Origin: Glycomyces luteolus
GTDB lineage: Bacteria; Actinomycetota; Actinomycetes; Mycobacteriales; Micromonosporaceae
NCBI RefSeq assembly: GCF_027622875.1
Contig: NZ_JAPZVP010000004.1
Location: 233,210 to 297,209 of the forward strand
Length of the DNA stretch: 64,000 nt
Direction: 5' to 3'
Notes under the pieces: generated by a model
Told to the model about the DNA's origin: nothing
Database searches by the model: none
What the model saw: only the letters and a program-made list of their open reading frames with translations
In this document: positions 44,193 to 53,537 of the stretch, one piece after another
Numbering within the stretch: the first letter of the stretch is position 1
How the letters are laid out: the number at the start of each line of letters is the position of its first letter
Translations under genes and position numbers: made by a program

Positions 44193-45485
44193 ATCACCGG
44201 ATCGGCGGCAACCGAGATCGCCGCCAGCATCGAGTCCGGCGTGCGCTCCGGACAGCTCGCGCCCGGCCGCACCCTGCCCCCCGTCCGCAAACTCGCCGCC
44301 GACCTCGGCGTCGCCCCCGGCACCGTCGCCTCCGCCTACCGGCGCCTGCGCGAACGCGGCGTCGTGGAGACCGGCGGCCGCGCGGGCACCCTCGTGCGCC
44401 AGCGCTCCGCCTTCACCCCCACCGGAACCCTCACGGTCCCTTCGGGAGTGCTCGACCTCATCTCCGGCGAACCCGACCCGGGCCTGCTGCCCGACCTCGC
44501 GTCCCTCAAACCGCGCGTCGAGGTCACGCCCGGCAACTACCGCGACGGCGGGCCGTGCCCCGACCTGCTCGACCTCGCCCGCGACCGCTTCGCCGCGGAC
44601 GGCGTCCACGGCGACCTCACCGTCACCTCCGGCGCACTCGACGCCTTCGAGCGCGGCCTCGCGGCCCGGCTCGAACCCGGCGACACCGTCGCCGTCGAAG
44701 AGCCGACCTGGTCGAACGGCCGCGACCTGCTGCTCTCGGCCGGATACCAGGTCACCCCGGTCGCGATCGACGGCGAAGGCCCCCTGCCCGACGAGCTCGA
44801 GGCCGCCCTCGCCGCGGGCGCGAAGGCCTTCGTCCTCACCTCGAGGGGCCAGAACCCCACGGGCGCGGCGGTGTCCGCCGAACGCGCCGCGGCGCTCCGC
44901 GAGGTCATCGCCCGCCACTCGCACGTGTTCGTCATCGAGGACGACCACTGGGCCGAGCTCTCGCAGGTCCCGCTCCACCTCGTCGCCGACGCCGCCGACC
45001 GGTGGCTCTTCGTGCGCTCGACCTCCAAGCCCTACGGCCCGAACCTGCGCTGCGCGCTCGTCGCGGCCGACCCGGACACGAAGGCCCGCATCCAGGGGCG
45101 CATGGCCATGGGGCACGGCTGGGTCTCGTGCATCCTGCAGCACTTCGTGATCGCGGCCTGGACCGACGAGGCCGTGGAGGAGCAGGTGGCCCGCGCGGGC
45201 CGCGTCTACGCCGAACGGCAAGGGGCGCTTCGCGAAGCGCTCGCCGCACGCGGCATCCGCGCATGGGGCCGCTCCGGGCTGAACCTGTGGGTCCCCGTGG
45301 CCGACGAGACCGCCGCGGTCGTGTCCCTGCGCGACGCGGGGTTCGCCGTCGCGCCCGGCCGCGCGTACTCCTTCCACGGACACCAGGGCATCCGCGTGAG
45401 CACGTCCCGGCTCGACCCCGAACTCGCCGACGCGGTGGCCGAGGCCGTCGCCCAGGCGTCCGGACCGGCGGCGCCGCCGATCTGA
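44175..45485 (+). CDS. MocR-type GntR/aminotransferase regulator
   Basis: 436 residues. GntR winged helix at ~10-75 (GQLAPGRTLPPVRKLAADLGVAPGTVASAYRRLRERGVV), then a PLP-dependent class I aminotransferase-like domain: TSGALDAFERGL, VAVEEPTW, GQNPTG and STSKPYGPNLR with the PLP lysine. PdxR/MocR proteins sense PLP or PLP-linked amines. Its neighbour and operator suggest control of the divergent PNPOx-like gene. No pdxST is present. Confidence 0.92.
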   Translation: MSVQYQITGSAATEIAASIESGVRSGQLAPGRTLPPVRKLAADLGVAPGTVASAYRRLRERGVVETGGRAGTLVRQRSAFTPTGTLTVPSGVLDLISGEPDPGLLPDLASLKPRVEVTPGNYRDGGPCPDLLDLARDRFAADGVHGDLTVTSGALDAFERGLAARLEPGDTVAVEEPTWSNGRDLLLSAGYQVTPVAIDGEGPLPDELEAALAAGAKAFVLTSRGQNPTGAAVSAERAAALREVIARHSHVFVIEDDHWAELSQVPLHLVADAADRWLFVRSTSKPYGPNLRCALVAADPDTKARIQGRMAMGHGWVSCILQHFVIAAWTDEAVEEQVARAGRVYAERQGALREALAARGIRAWGRSGLNLWVPVADETAAVVSLRDAGFAVAPGRAYSFHGHQGIRVSTSRLDPELADAVAEAVAQASGPAAPPI

Positions 45486-45500
45486 CCGACGGACCGCGCT

Positions 45501-45582
45501 CGGCGCCCGCCGGCGCCGGGCAGGGCCGGTCCGCCCCGCACCCCCCCGGGGCCGGACGCCGGCCGGATCCACCGATCCGGCC
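45501..45582 (+). other. Hairpin-rich spacer upstream of MFS gene
   Basis: Two perfect hairpins, CGGCGCC-CGCC-GGCGCCG (45501-45518) and GGCCGGATC-CACC-GATCCGGCC (45561-45582). May end the regulator transcript or act as a leader for the transporter. Confidence 0.45.
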
Positions 45583-45605
45583 GACAACTCCAGAAAGGAA
45601 CCCTC

Positions 45606-46919
45606 GTGACCGCACACCAACCGCCCCTCGCCCCGACCGAAGCCGCCGACCCGCTCGACGGCACCGCGCCGCTCCAGAAGCGGGTCCTGCGCACGCTCTT
45701 CCTCACCCAGATCCTCGGCGGCCTCGCCGTGGGCATCGGCATCGCCGTGGGCGCCCTGCTCGTCGAGGAGATGACCGGCTCCGCGACCTTCACCGGACTC
45801 GCGCAGAGCCTCTTCGTGGGCGGCTCCGCGCTCGTCGTCGTGCCCGCCGTGCGCATCACCGAGCGCTTCGGCCGCCGCGGCGGCCTGGCCTTCGGATACG
45901 GGTGCGCGGTCGTCGGCACGGTCGTCGTCGCCACCGCCATCCACCTCGGCAGCGCGGTGCTCGCGGTCATCGGCTACTTCCTGCTCGGCGCGGCCTCGTT
46001 CGCCGGGCTCCAGTCCCGTTACGCCGCAGCGGACCTCGCCCCGGCCGCCCGCCGCGGCTCACACCTCGCGCTCATCGTGTGGGCCACCACGATCGGCTCG
46101 GTCGCCGGGCCCTCGCTCGCCGGCATCGCCGAGCGTGTCTGGACCGGCTGGTTCGGCGGGCCCGACTACGTCGGCTCGATGGTCGCCATCGGGGTCCTCT
46201 GCCTCCTCACGGCCGCCGTCATCCTGGTGTTCCTGCGGCCCGACCCGCTGCTCACCGCCCGCGAACTCAGCGGCGAGACCGACGCGCCGAAGCGCTCCAT
46301 CGCGGACGGCTACCGCACCGCGAAGTCCAACCCGGCCGTGCGCACGGGCGTCGTCGCGGCCGCCTTGGGCCACTTCGTGATGGTCGGCGTCATGGCCATG
46401 ACCGCCGTGCACATCAAGCACGGCATGGCCGACCCCAAGGAGGCGCTCAGCGTCGTCGGCGTCATCCTCGGCCTGCACATCGGCGGCATGTACGCGTTCG
46501 CGCCGATCATCGGCCGCCTCGTCGACAAGTTCGGCGCGCGCCCGATCCTGATGGCGGGCACCGCGATCCTCGTCGCCGCGTGCACCGTCTCGGGCTCCTC
46601 GCCCGCCGACGACCACGTGCGGCTCTCCATCGGCCTGGTCCTGCTCGGCATCGGCTGGTCGGCCATGACCGTCGGCTCGGCCGCGCTCGTCACCGGCGCG
46701 ATCACCCCGGCCGAACGCCCGTCCACGCAGGGCTTCTCCGACCTCGTGATGGGTTTGGCCGCCATGGCCGCGGGCCTCGCCTCGGGCCCGATCGTCGAGT
46801 ACGCCAGCTACGGCATCCTGTGCGTGAGCTGCGCCGTGGTCGCGCTGCTGGTCTTCCCGTTCCTGATGGGCAAGCTCACCGGCCCGGCCCCTGCCGAGGA
46901 GACGGTCCCCTCGGCGTGA
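45606..46919 (+). CDS. MFS transporter
   Basis: 437 residues, twelve helices. MFS motif A-like ERFGRRGGLAFGYG after helix 2 and the symmetric GRLVDKFGARPILMAG after helix 8. Long cytoplasmic loop between helices 6 and 7 (RELSGETDAPKRSIADGY). Likely drug/metabolite exporter; no substrate can be assigned. GTG with GAAAGGA ribosome site; same strand as the MocR gene. Confidence 0.88.
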   Translation: MTAHQPPLAPTEAADPLDGTAPLQKRVLRTLFLTQILGGLAVGIGIAVGALLVEEMTGSATFTGLAQSLFVGGSALVVVPAVRITERFGRRGGLAFGYGCAVVGTVVVATAIHLGSAVLAVIGYFLLGAASFAGLQSRYAAADLAPAARRGSHLALIVWATTIGSVAGPSLAGIAERVWTGWFGGPDYVGSMVAIGVLCLLTAAVILVFLRPDPLLTARELSGETDAPKRSIADGYRTAKSNPAVRTGVVAAALGHFVMVGVMAMTAVHIKHGMADPKEALSVVGVILGLHIGGMYAFAPIIGRLVDKFGARPILMAGTAILVAACTVSGSSPADDHVRLSIGLVLLGIGWSAMTVGSAALVTGAITPAERPSTQGFSDLVMGLAAMAAGLASGPIVEYASYGILCVSCAVVALLVFPFLMGKLTGPAPAEETVPSA

Positions 46920-46931
46920 CCGTGAGTCGGC

Positions 46932-47708
46932 TCAGTAGCCGTACGCGCTGGGGGCGTTCTGACCGCCGTCGACCGGGACCACCGCGCCGTTGATCGCCTT
47001 CGCCTTGTCCGAGAGGAGGAAGGCGATCACCTCGGCCACGTCGCGCGGGTCGAGCAGCTCGCGGTTCGGGAACTCCTCCAGGAACGCCTCGTAGCGCCCC
47101 GGGTCGGCCAGGCGCAGTCGGTCCCAGTTGCGGTCGGGGATGAGCATCGAGCCGGGCGCGACGGCGTTGACGCGCACGCCCTTCGGCCCCAGTTCGCGGC
47201 CGAGCACCGTGGCGGCGTGGTTGAGCGCGGCCTTGGTCGAGCCGTACGCGAGGCCGGGGGAGGGCTTGGTCCCGGAGATCGAGGAGACCAGTACCGCTGA
47301 GCCGCGGGTGCGCCGCAGCTGCGGCAGGGCGGCCTTCAAGGCGGTCATCGCGCTGGTCACGTTGACGCTCAGGGAATACGCCCAGTCGTCGGGCTCGGTG
47401 TCGAGGATGCTGCGGCCGCGCGAGCCGCCGACGTTGGCGACCAGGCCCTTGAGGTCGCCGAGCCGCCGCTGGGCCTCGTACACGAACTCGACCATCAGCT
47501 CGGTGTCGTTGACGTCGAGCGCCCTGGTGGCGACGGGGACGTCGTAGTCGGCGCGCAGCTTCTCGGCGAACTCGTTCAGCGGGGCGGCGTTCCGCGCGCA
47601 GAGTGCCAGCGGCACGCCGTCGGCGGCGAGCACCGAGGCCGTGGCCATACCCAGACCGTGGCTGGCACCGGTGATGAGGACAGGGCTGTTCAGTTGCATA
47701 ACGTTCAT
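46932..47708 (-). CDS. Short-chain dehydrogenase/reductase
   Basis: 258 residues. Rossmann cofactor motif TGASHGLG, NVGG in place of NNAG, active-site Ser in VSSISG and YGSTK (Tyr-x-x-x-Lys), VNAVAPG, and C-terminal AINGAVVPVDGGQNA. Classical SDR; likely NAD(P)-dependent oxidoreductase of unknown substrate. ATG at 47708 with an AGG site is chosen. Confidence 0.9.
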   Translation of the reverse strand: MNVMQLNSPVLITGASHGLGMATASVLAADGVPLALCARNAAPLNEFAEKLRADYDVPVATRALDVNDTELMVEFVYEAQRRLGDLKGLVANVGGSRGRSILDTEPDDWAYSLSVNVTSAMTALKAALPQLRRTRGSAVLVSSISGTKPSPGLAYGSTKAALNHAATVLGRELGPKGVRVNAVAPGSMLIPDRNWDRLRLADPGRYEAFLEEFPNRELLDPRDVAEVIAFLLSDKAKAINGAVVPVDGGQNAPSAYGY

Positions 47709-47784
47709 AATGACCTGCCCCGGCAAGCCTCCGCACCCGCCGGGTGGCGGGAATCCCCCACGACCCCAGCGAAGGGCACCGATC

Positions 47785-47984
47785 GCAGCGGCGGACGAAC
47801 GTTCGGCGCGTCTCATCGAGGATGGCGGCCTGAAGGCCGGTCTCGAGCGGCGCGGCCGCGCCATCGGACTCGCCGACGTGGAGATCGCCGCAGTTTGCTC
47901 GGCTGCGGAGCGGCACTCGCGACGCGCGACACGAAGCACTTCGAAGGGCTCGGCCTGGAGCTGATCGACCCCTGGAACGGATGA
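47785..47984 (+). pseudogene. Decayed VapC-like PIN-domain toxin (C-terminal remnant, frameshifted)
   Basis: One frame reads ADERSARLIEDGG...RRGRAIGLADVEIAAVC, the typical PIN-domain GRPIGLADAQIAAIA region with the conserved Asp. A frame change near 47910 leads to ALATRDTKHFEGLGLELIDPW, the usual VapC C-terminus. The N-terminal half with the first acidic residues and any antitoxin gene are missing. Confidence 0.7.
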
Positions 47985-48008
47985 TCGTCGCCTGACCGGA
48001 TCGGGGAC

Positions 48009-48032
48009 GGGCCGACTCCAAGGAGTCAGCCC
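48009..48032 (-). terminator. Terminator of desABCD
   Basis: 11-bp stem GGGC-C-GACTCC / GGAGTC-A-GCCC with one C-A mismatch and an AA loop, about 30 bp after the desD stop. Confidence 0.65.
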
Positions 48033-48060
48033 ATCCGCGTCGCGTCGCCGTTCGCGCGTC

Positions 48061-49821
48061 TCAGCGCCATGCTGCCAGGGGGTTGTCGAGCCTGCCGACG
48101 TAGATCAGGCTCTCCTCCTGGTTCTCGAGGTCGACCATCTGCTGGTTGTTCTTGAGCTGCAAGCGGTTCAGGCAGGAGAGGGTGAAGCCGTCCTCGAACA
48201 GCGGGAAGCGCGCGAACGCCTCGGCCAGCTCCGGGTGCGCGGCCTGGTAGTCCCGCAGTGCTTCGGCGGCCACCCGCCAGAACTCGTCCTCGCTGAGCAC
48301 GCCGTCCAGATGCAGGTGCCCGGCCAGGAACCGCAGGAAGCAGTCGAGGACGTCGGTCAGGATCGACAAGGCCCGCACGTTGTCGGGAACCTCGGCCCGG
48401 ATGCGCGCGATGGCCTCGGGCACCGGCGTGGCGGCCTCGAGGACCGCGCACTCCTCGCCGATGTCCTTGAAGAACGCGCGCTCCACGGCGCCGTCCTTGA
48501 GCACGAGGATCACGTTCTCGCCGTGGGGCATGAAGACCAGCCCGTACCGGTACAGGCAGTGCGCCACGGGCACCAGGTAGGCGTCGAGGTAGCCGCGCAG
48601 CCAGTCCACCGGGCGCAGCCCGGAGCGGCGGATGAGGGCCGACGCGAGCGGCTTGCCGTCGGCGTCGACGTGCAGCAGTGAGGCCATGGTGGCGACCTGC
48701 TCTCCCTTGGCGAGCTTCGGCACCGGGCTCTCACGCCACAGCGCCGCGAGCATCTTCCGGTACGGCGAGCCCTTCGGCGCGCCCGCGGTGTAGGCCGGGT
48801 GGCGGTAGCCGACGGCCGCGCGCTCGCGCAGGATCGTCACGCCGTGCCGCTTCAGGGTCGGGTCGCCGTGCACCAGATCGGCCACGTAGTCGCTGATCGC
48901 GGGCGTGACCTCCATGTACTCGGTCGAGAGTCCGCGCATGAAGCCCATGTTGAGCACCGAGAGCGCGGTCTTCACGTAGTCGGCCTCGGGCCTGCTGCGG
49001 TTGAAGAAGGTGCGGATCGACTGCTGCGCCTGGAACTCGTCGTGGCCCTCGCCCAGGGGGATGAGCCGCCCGGCGGCGATCTCGGGCGCGAAGGTCACCG
49101 AGATCTTGTTGCGCCACTGCCACGGGTGCACCGGGATCAGGTAGACGTCCTCATAGGAGAGTCCACGGTCGGTGAGCATCGACGCGAAGTACTCTCGCGA
49201 GTCCGCGTCGAGCTGCGTGTCCAGCAGCCATCCGAAGTCGAGTTCCGGCGAGGCCGCGAACATCGCGTGCTCGCGCCGCGCCGCCAGCCACATGAGCCGC
49301 ACGCCCGCGCCGGCCTCGGGCGCGTAAGCCTGGTAGTCCTCCGAGGTGAACCCGAGCCGCCCCGACCCGGCCACGAAGCAGGGGTGCCCGCCGGTCATGC
49401 CCGCCTCGATCGCCTGGAAGCCCGCGTTCGCGAGGGCCGACGCACTGGGCTGGCCCTCGCCGAGCTGGTACGCCCCGCGGTTGATGGTCGCGGCCACCTC
49501 TTCGAGGTACACCGGCAGCACCGTGTCGCTCAGGCCGAGCTCGCCCTTGAACGCCAGGAAGAACGCGGCCGCGTCCAGCTCCAGCTCGTCGCCCGCGGCG
49601 TCGGTGCGCTCGATCGAGGCGGGGTCGACCACCCAGTGGTCGAGCTTGAAGCGGTGCGCCGTGAACCGGTACCGCTCGTCCCCCGCCGCGAGGGTGTACT
49701 CCGCGCCGTCCTTCACCGGAACGAGCAGCCGCTCGTGGGCGAACTCGCCGATGGCCTTGGCCAGGAGGTTCCTCGTGGCACGCTGCCACAGTTCCGGGAT
49801 GAGGTGGTCGATCGCGCTCAC
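48061..49821 (-). CDS. desD: NIS siderophore synthetase (desferrioxamine DesD-like)
   Basis: 586 residues, IucA/IucC family. ATP-dependent condensation and macrocyclisation of hydroxamate units. Features: GHPCFVAGSGRLGFTSEDYQAYAPE (ATP-binding region), PVHPWQWRNKI, SIRTFFNRSRPEADYVKTALSVLNMGFMRG, and the C-terminal FhuF/ferric-reductase-like region HGENVILVLKDG...DCFLRFLAGHLHLDG. GTG start overlaps the desC stop by 4 bp. Confidence 0.94.
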   Translation of the reverse strand: MSAIDHLIPELWQRATRNLLAKAIGEFAHERLLVPVKDGAEYTLAAGDERYRFTAHRFKLDHWVVDPASIERTDAAGDELELDAAAFFLAFKGELGLSDTVLPVYLEEVAATINRGAYQLGEGQPSASALANAGFQAIEAGMTGGHPCFVAGSGRLGFTSEDYQAYAPEAGAGVRLMWLAARREHAMFAASPELDFGWLLDTQLDADSREYFASMLTDRGLSYEDVYLIPVHPWQWRNKISVTFAPEIAAGRLIPLGEGHDEFQAQQSIRTFFNRSRPEADYVKTALSVLNMGFMRGLSTEYMEVTPAISDYVADLVHGDPTLKRHGVTILRERAAVGYRHPAYTAGAPKGSPYRKMLAALWRESPVPKLAKGEQVATMASLLHVDADGKPLASALIRRSGLRPVDWLRGYLDAYLVPVAHCLYRYGLVFMPHGENVILVLKDGAVERAFFKDIGEECAVLEAATPVPEAIARIRAEVPDNVRALSILTDVLDCFLRFLAGHLHLDGVLSEDEFWRVAAEALRDYQAAHPELAEAFARFPLFEDGFTLSCLNRLQLKNNQQMVDLENQEESLIYVGRLDNPLAAWR

Positions 49822-50402
49822 GCGTGCACTCCTCTCGCGGCGGACCGCTCGAAATCGATTCGGGTGCAGAAGCTCAGCAGCGCCTGCTTGTCCTTGAGCT
49901 CCACGCTTCGCTCGGGCTTGAAGCCGACGAACTCGTTGAGGCGGTGGATGGCCTCGTTGCCCGCGTCGGGCTCGACCACGACCCGCTGCGCGCCGAACCC
50001 GTCGAACAGCAAGTGCATCACGGTCGACATGACGCCCTTGGTGAAACCGGGGATCGGCTTCTCGGTCGGCGCGGTGAGCACGTGCATCCCGATGTCGCCC
50101 GCGGCCGGGTCGTAGACCTTGGCGAGCTCGGACCGCGCGGGGTCGTAGACCTCGACGAGGAACCGGGCCCGGTAGTGGTAGAGCCCCATGTACGCGAAGT
50201 GCCCGGGGTCGACCTCGATGGCCTCGTGCTCGGCGAGCACGTCGGCCACGGAGGCGTCCTGCATCATCCAGTACTTCGCCTTCGGGTGCGTCACCCACTC
50301 GTGCAGCAGCGGCGAGTCGGTGGGCGGGTCGACCGGGCGCAGGCCGAAGTCGCCCAGCTGCGGGTGCAGGTGGTAGTACGTGCTCGGGGCCTTCAAGGTC
50401 AT
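49818..50402 (-). CDS. desC: Hydroxylysine/hydroxycadaverine N-acyltransferase (DesC-like)
   Basis: 194 residues, GNAT fold of the IucB/DesC type. Contains LRPVDPPTDSPLLHEWVTHPKAKYWMMQDAS, HFAYMGLYHYRARFLVEVYDPARSEL, IPGFTKGVMSTVMHLLFDGFGAQRVVVEPDAGNEAIHRLNEFVGF. It acylates the N-hydroxydiamine (with acetyl- or succinyl-CoA in desferrioxamine synthesis). Overlaps desB by 1 bp and desD by 4 bp. Confidence 0.92.
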   Translation of the reverse strand: MTLKAPSTYYHLHPQLGDFGLRPVDPPTDSPLLHEWVTHPKAKYWMMQDASVADVLAEHEAIEVDPGHFAYMGLYHYRARFLVEVYDPARSELAKVYDPAAGDIGMHVLTAPTEKPIPGFTKGVMSTVMHLLFDGFGAQRVVVEPDAGNEAIHRLNEFVGFKPERSVELKDKQALLSFCTRIDFERSAARGVHA

Positions 50403-51676
50403 CACTGCGGTGCTCCGAATTCCTGGAAGCCGATGCGGCGCTCGATGGGATAGACCTCCCGGCCGGTCAGGGACCGGATGATCCAGGAGTTGCGGTAGGC
50501 CGCCATGCCGAGGTCGGGCGAGACGAAGCCGTGGGTGGCGAGTTCGGCGTTCTGGACGAAGATCTCCTGGTTGGCGGCGGCGTCGACGCTGTAGTCGCGG
50601 CGGGCCTCCAGGCGCCCGGTCGCGTCGTAGCGGAGCCGGTCGCGTACCTCGTTCATGAAATCGGGGACGCGGTAACTGTAGCCGGTCGCCAGGACGAGCC
50701 CCTCGGTCTGGAGCTCGAAGGACCGGTCCTGCTCGTGCTGCCGCACGCTCAGCCTGACGCTCCCGCAACCCGCCGCCTTCTCCACCGTGCAGTTGGTGAG
50801 CAGCCTGGTCGGCACGGACCCGCGCTCGAAGCGCTTCTGATAGAGCAGGTCGAAGATCTCGTTGATGAGCTCGGCGTTGATGCCCTTGTACAGGTTCTTG
50901 TGAGCGGCGTTGAGTTCGTCGCGCTTGGCCGAGGGCAGACCGTGGAAGTAGTCCACGTACTCCGGGCTGGTCATCTCCAGCGTGAGCTTGGTGTACTCGA
51001 GCGGGAAGAAGCGCGGCGAACGGGTCACCCAGTTCAGCTCGTATCCGCCCTCCTCGATGTCGCCCAGGAGGTCCCGGTAGATCTCGGCGGCGCTCTGGCC
51101 GCTGCCGACCACGGTGATCGAACCGCACTCGCGCAACCGCTCCCGGTGTTCCATATAGGACGAGGCATGGCACACGGTCGGGCTCTCGAGCTCCCGGCAC
51201 GAGGGAGGGATCCAAGGGGGCGTGCCGGTCCCGAGCACGAGCCGCCGGGCGTAGTCGGTGGCCGCCCCGCCGGGTCCCTCCGAGTGGACCGCGTAGACGC
51301 CGTCCTCCCAGGTCACGGACGTGACGTTCCGTTCGAACCGCAGATTGTCGAGCTTCTCGGCCGCCCACCGAAGGTAGTCCTGGAATTCCGTGCGCAGCTG
51401 GAAGAACGACTCGCGGATGTAGAACGGGTAGATCCGTCCGCTCTCCTTGAGGTAGTTGAGGAACGAGTACGGCGAGGTCGGGTCCGCGAGGGTCACGAGG
51501 TCGGCCATGAACGGCACCTGCATGGTGGTGCCGTCGATGAGCATCCCCGGGTGCCAGTCCACGTTCGGCTTGCGCTCCAGGAAGATCCCGTCGAGGTCCT
51601 CGATCGGGGCCGCCAGTGCCGCGAGCCCGAGGTTGAACGGCCCGAGGCCGATGCCGATGAAGTCGCGGACGTTCAC
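50402..51676 (-). CDS. desB: Diamine N-hydroxylase (flavin monooxygenase, DesB-like)
   Basis: 424 residues. Class B N-hydroxylating monooxygenase: N-terminal FAD motif [49 protein letters not shown] motif [12 protein letters not shown] and the [11 protein letters not shown] segment. Hydroxylates cadaverine or lysine as the first oxidative step. GTG at 51676 overlaps the desA stop. Confidence 0.94.
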   Translation of the reverse strand: MNVRDFIGIGLGPFNLGLAALAAPIEDLDGIFLERKPNVDWHPGMLIDGTTMQVPFMADLVTLADPTSPYSFLNYLKESGRIYPFYIRESFFQLRTEFQDYLRWAAEKLDNLRFERNVTSVTWEDGVYAVHSEGPGGAATDYARRLVLGTGTPPWIPPSCRELESPTVCHASSYMEHRERLRECGSITVVGSGQSAAEIYRDLLGDIEEGGYELNWVTRSPRFFPLEYTKLTLEMTSPEYVDYFHGLPSAKRDELNAAHKNLYKGINAELINEIFDLLYQKRFERGSVPTRLLTNCTVEKAAGCGSVRLSVRQHEQDRSFELQTEGLVLATGYSYRVPDFMNEVRDRLRYDATGRLEARRDYSVDAAANQEIFVQNAELATHGFVSPDLGMAAYRNSWIIRSLTGREVYPIERRIGFQEFGAPQ

Positions 51677-53175
51677 GTGGTCTCCTGCGCCTTCTTGCCG
51701 TGGCGCGCCAGCGCCTCGAGGACCGGGACGATGTCGGCGAGACCGGTCTCCGGGTTCAGCAGCGTCAGCTTGAGGGCGGTGCGCCCCTCCACCTTGGTGG
51801 CCGCGACCATGCCCTCGCCGGAGGCCGCGAGCGCTTCGCGGGCGATCCGGTGCGTGTCGTCGTCCGCTCCGGCGAGCCGGAACAGCACGGTGGAGAGCTG
51901 CGAGGGCGGTGCCGCGACCTCGAAGCGCGGGTCGGAGGCGATCCAGTCCCAGGTCTGGTCGGCGAGCGCGCAGACGCGGTCGAACATGTCGCCCAGCGCG
52001 TCGGGTCCCAAGGTGCGCAGGGTCATCCACAGCTTCAGCGCATCGAAGCGGCGGGTCGTCTGGAGGCTTTTGTCGACCTGGTTGGGGAAGACGGCCTCGG
52101 CCGGGTTGAGGTAGTCGGCGTGGTGGGTGACGTGCCGCAGCGAGGCCCGGTCGCGGACGATGAGCGCGGAGGAGCTCACGGGCTGGAAGAACGACTTGTG
52201 GTAGTCCACAGTGACCGAATCGGCGTGCTCGATGCCGCCGAGGAGCGCCCGGTGCTTCCGCGAGACGAGGATGCCGCAGCCGTAGGCGGCGTCCACGTGG
52301 AACCAGACCCGGTGCGCCGCAGTGATCTCGGCGATGGGGCCGAGCGGGTCGACGGACCCGAAGTCGGTGGTCCCGGCGGTGGCGACGACCGCGGCGGGGA
52401 TGAGGCCCTGCTCGCGGCAGGCCTCGATGGCCGCGTCGAGGGCGGCGGGGTTCATGCGGAACCAGTCGTCGGCGGGCACGGTGATCACGGCGTCCTCGCC
52501 CAGGCCCAGGAGCCTGGCGGCCTTGACGACGGAGAAGTGCGAGTGCGGGGAGGCGAAGAGCCGCAGGCGGGGGAGTACCTCGACCCCGCGCATGGGCGTC
52601 CCGACCTCGAGCTTGTGCTTGAGGAGCGCGTGTTCGACGGCCTCGTCGCGGGCGAGCAGGAGCGCCTGCAGGTTCGACTGCGTCCCACCGGAGGTGAACA
52701 CGCCGTCGGCGTCCGGGCCGAGGCCGATGCGCCGGGCGGTCCAGTCGATGAGGCGCTGCTCGATGAAGGTGCCGCCGGCGCTCTGGTCCCAGGTGTCGAC
52801 CGAGGTGTTGACGGCGGCGAGCACGGTCTCGGCTGCTACGGCCGGGAGGGCGACCGGGCAGTTCAGGTGGGCGAGGTAGCGCGGGTGGTGGAACCAGACC
52901 GCGTCCTTGAGGTAGAGCTCGCCGATCTCGTCGAACGCGTCCTCAAAGGACTCCAGGGGCCGGTCGAGGTCGACCGCCGCGATCGCCGGGCCGAGGTCGG
53001 CGGGGGCGGCGCCGGTCCACGGCCGGTCGACGGACGCGAACCGATCGGCAAGGCGGCCGGCGACATCGGCGATCATGCCGCGGTAGGCTGCGGCCGACTC
53101 GCGGCCCAGGAGGGCCGGCGGGTCGGAACTGGCGAGCGGCGCGGGAGCCGGACGGAGGTCGGCGCTTGTCAGCAC
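51673..53175 (-). CDS. desA: PLP-dependent lysine/diamine decarboxylase (DesA-like)
   Basis: 500 residues, group II decarboxylase. Cofactor motifs: [62 protein letters not shown] and [13 protein letters not shown] with the PLP lysine. In desferrioxamine pathways it makes cadaverine from lysine. GTG with AAAGGTGA ribosome site. First gene of desABCD; all four genes are coupled by start-stop overlaps. No receptor/export genes lie next to them. Confidence 0.92.
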   Translation of the reverse strand: MLTSADLRPAPAPLASSDPPALLGRESAAAYRGMIADVAGRLADRFASVDRPWTGAAPADLGPAIAAVDLDRPLESFEDAFDEIGELYLKDAVWFHHPRYLAHLNCPVALPAVAAETVLAAVNTSVDTWDQSAGGTFIEQRLIDWTARRIGLGPDADGVFTSGGTQSNLQALLLARDEAVEHALLKHKLEVGTPMRGVEVLPRLRLFASPHSHFSVVKAARLLGLGEDAVITVPADDWFRMNPAALDAAIEACREQGLIPAAVVATAGTTDFGSVDPLGPIAEITAAHRVWFHVDAAYGCGILVSRKHRALLGGIEHADSVTVDYHKSFFQPVSSSALIVRDRASLRHVTHHADYLNPAEAVFPNQVDKSLQTTRRFDALKLWMTLRTLGPDALGDMFDRVCALADQTWDWIASDPRFEVAAPPSQLSTVLFRLAGADDDTHRIAREALAASGEGMVAATKVEGRTALKLTLLNPETGLADIVPVLEALARHGKKAQETT

Positions 53176-53206
53176 GGAGGGTCACCTTTCGAAGCGGTAC
53201 AGCGCT

Positions 53207-53221
53207 GAGAGACGGTCTCTC
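53207..53221. promoter_or_regulatory. Perfect palindrome in desA leader
   Basis: GAGAGAC-G-GTCTCTC, 7-bp arms around one G, between the iron box and desA. Could be a second operator or a hairpin in the 5' leader. Confidence 0.45.
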
Positions 53222-53238
53222 GGAATGCCGGGGAACGT

Positions 53239-53257
53239 GTAGGTTAGGCTAACCTAA
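53239..53257. promoter_or_regulatory. Iron box (DmdR/IdeR site) of desABCD
   Basis: GTAGGTTAGGCTAACCTAA differs from the iron-box consensus TTAGGTTAGGCTAACCTAA by one base; the inner 17 bp are a perfect palindrome. Ferrous-loaded DmdR/IdeR should repress the operon. The regulator itself is not in the window. Confidence 0.88.
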
Positions 53258-53428
53258 ATGGCGGCCGCGCAGAAGGGCCGATCCCGAATGGTGACGCTCT
53301 CCACGAATTCCTGCGAGAACAACCTGCGTAAGGCATTTGCGAGAGGCGCGGCAACGCCCAGAAGTCCCTTGTGGACTGTAAGAATCCACTGCGCCGCAAT
53401 CAGAAGCAGCAAGTCCAGCGAATGAAGC
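53258..53428. other. AT-richer spacer upstream of the iron box
   Basis: About 170 bases with lower GC than neighbours. A 45-residue frame (53288-53425, plus strand) is open but has only a poorly spaced AAGGG upstream. No confident gene. Confidence 0.3.
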
Positions 53429-53471
53429 ATGAGTCGCGGCGGCGCCCGGGGGAGCCACCGCCGCAACTCAT
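53429..53471. terminator. Stem-loop
   Basis: 14-bp arms ATGAGTCGCGGCGG / CCGCCGCAACTCAT with one mismatch and 15-nt loop, downstream of the DUF885 gene (minus strand stop at 53538). Confidence 0.5.
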
Positions 53472-53537
53472 ATCGTGCATTACGAGGACAGAACTGTCTG
53501 TCACCGATCCGACAACAGCCCGTCAGGCCCCGAACTC

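Noticed and set aside
47641..47984. Intact small gene between SDR and desD
   Set aside because: Two overlapping frames each carry part of a PIN domain, so it is a frameshifted remnant and not a live gene.
53254..53466. 70-residue minus-strand frame with a hydrophobic segment upstream of desA
   Set aside because: It crosses the iron box and has no ribosome site at its ATG codons; more likely a chance frame.
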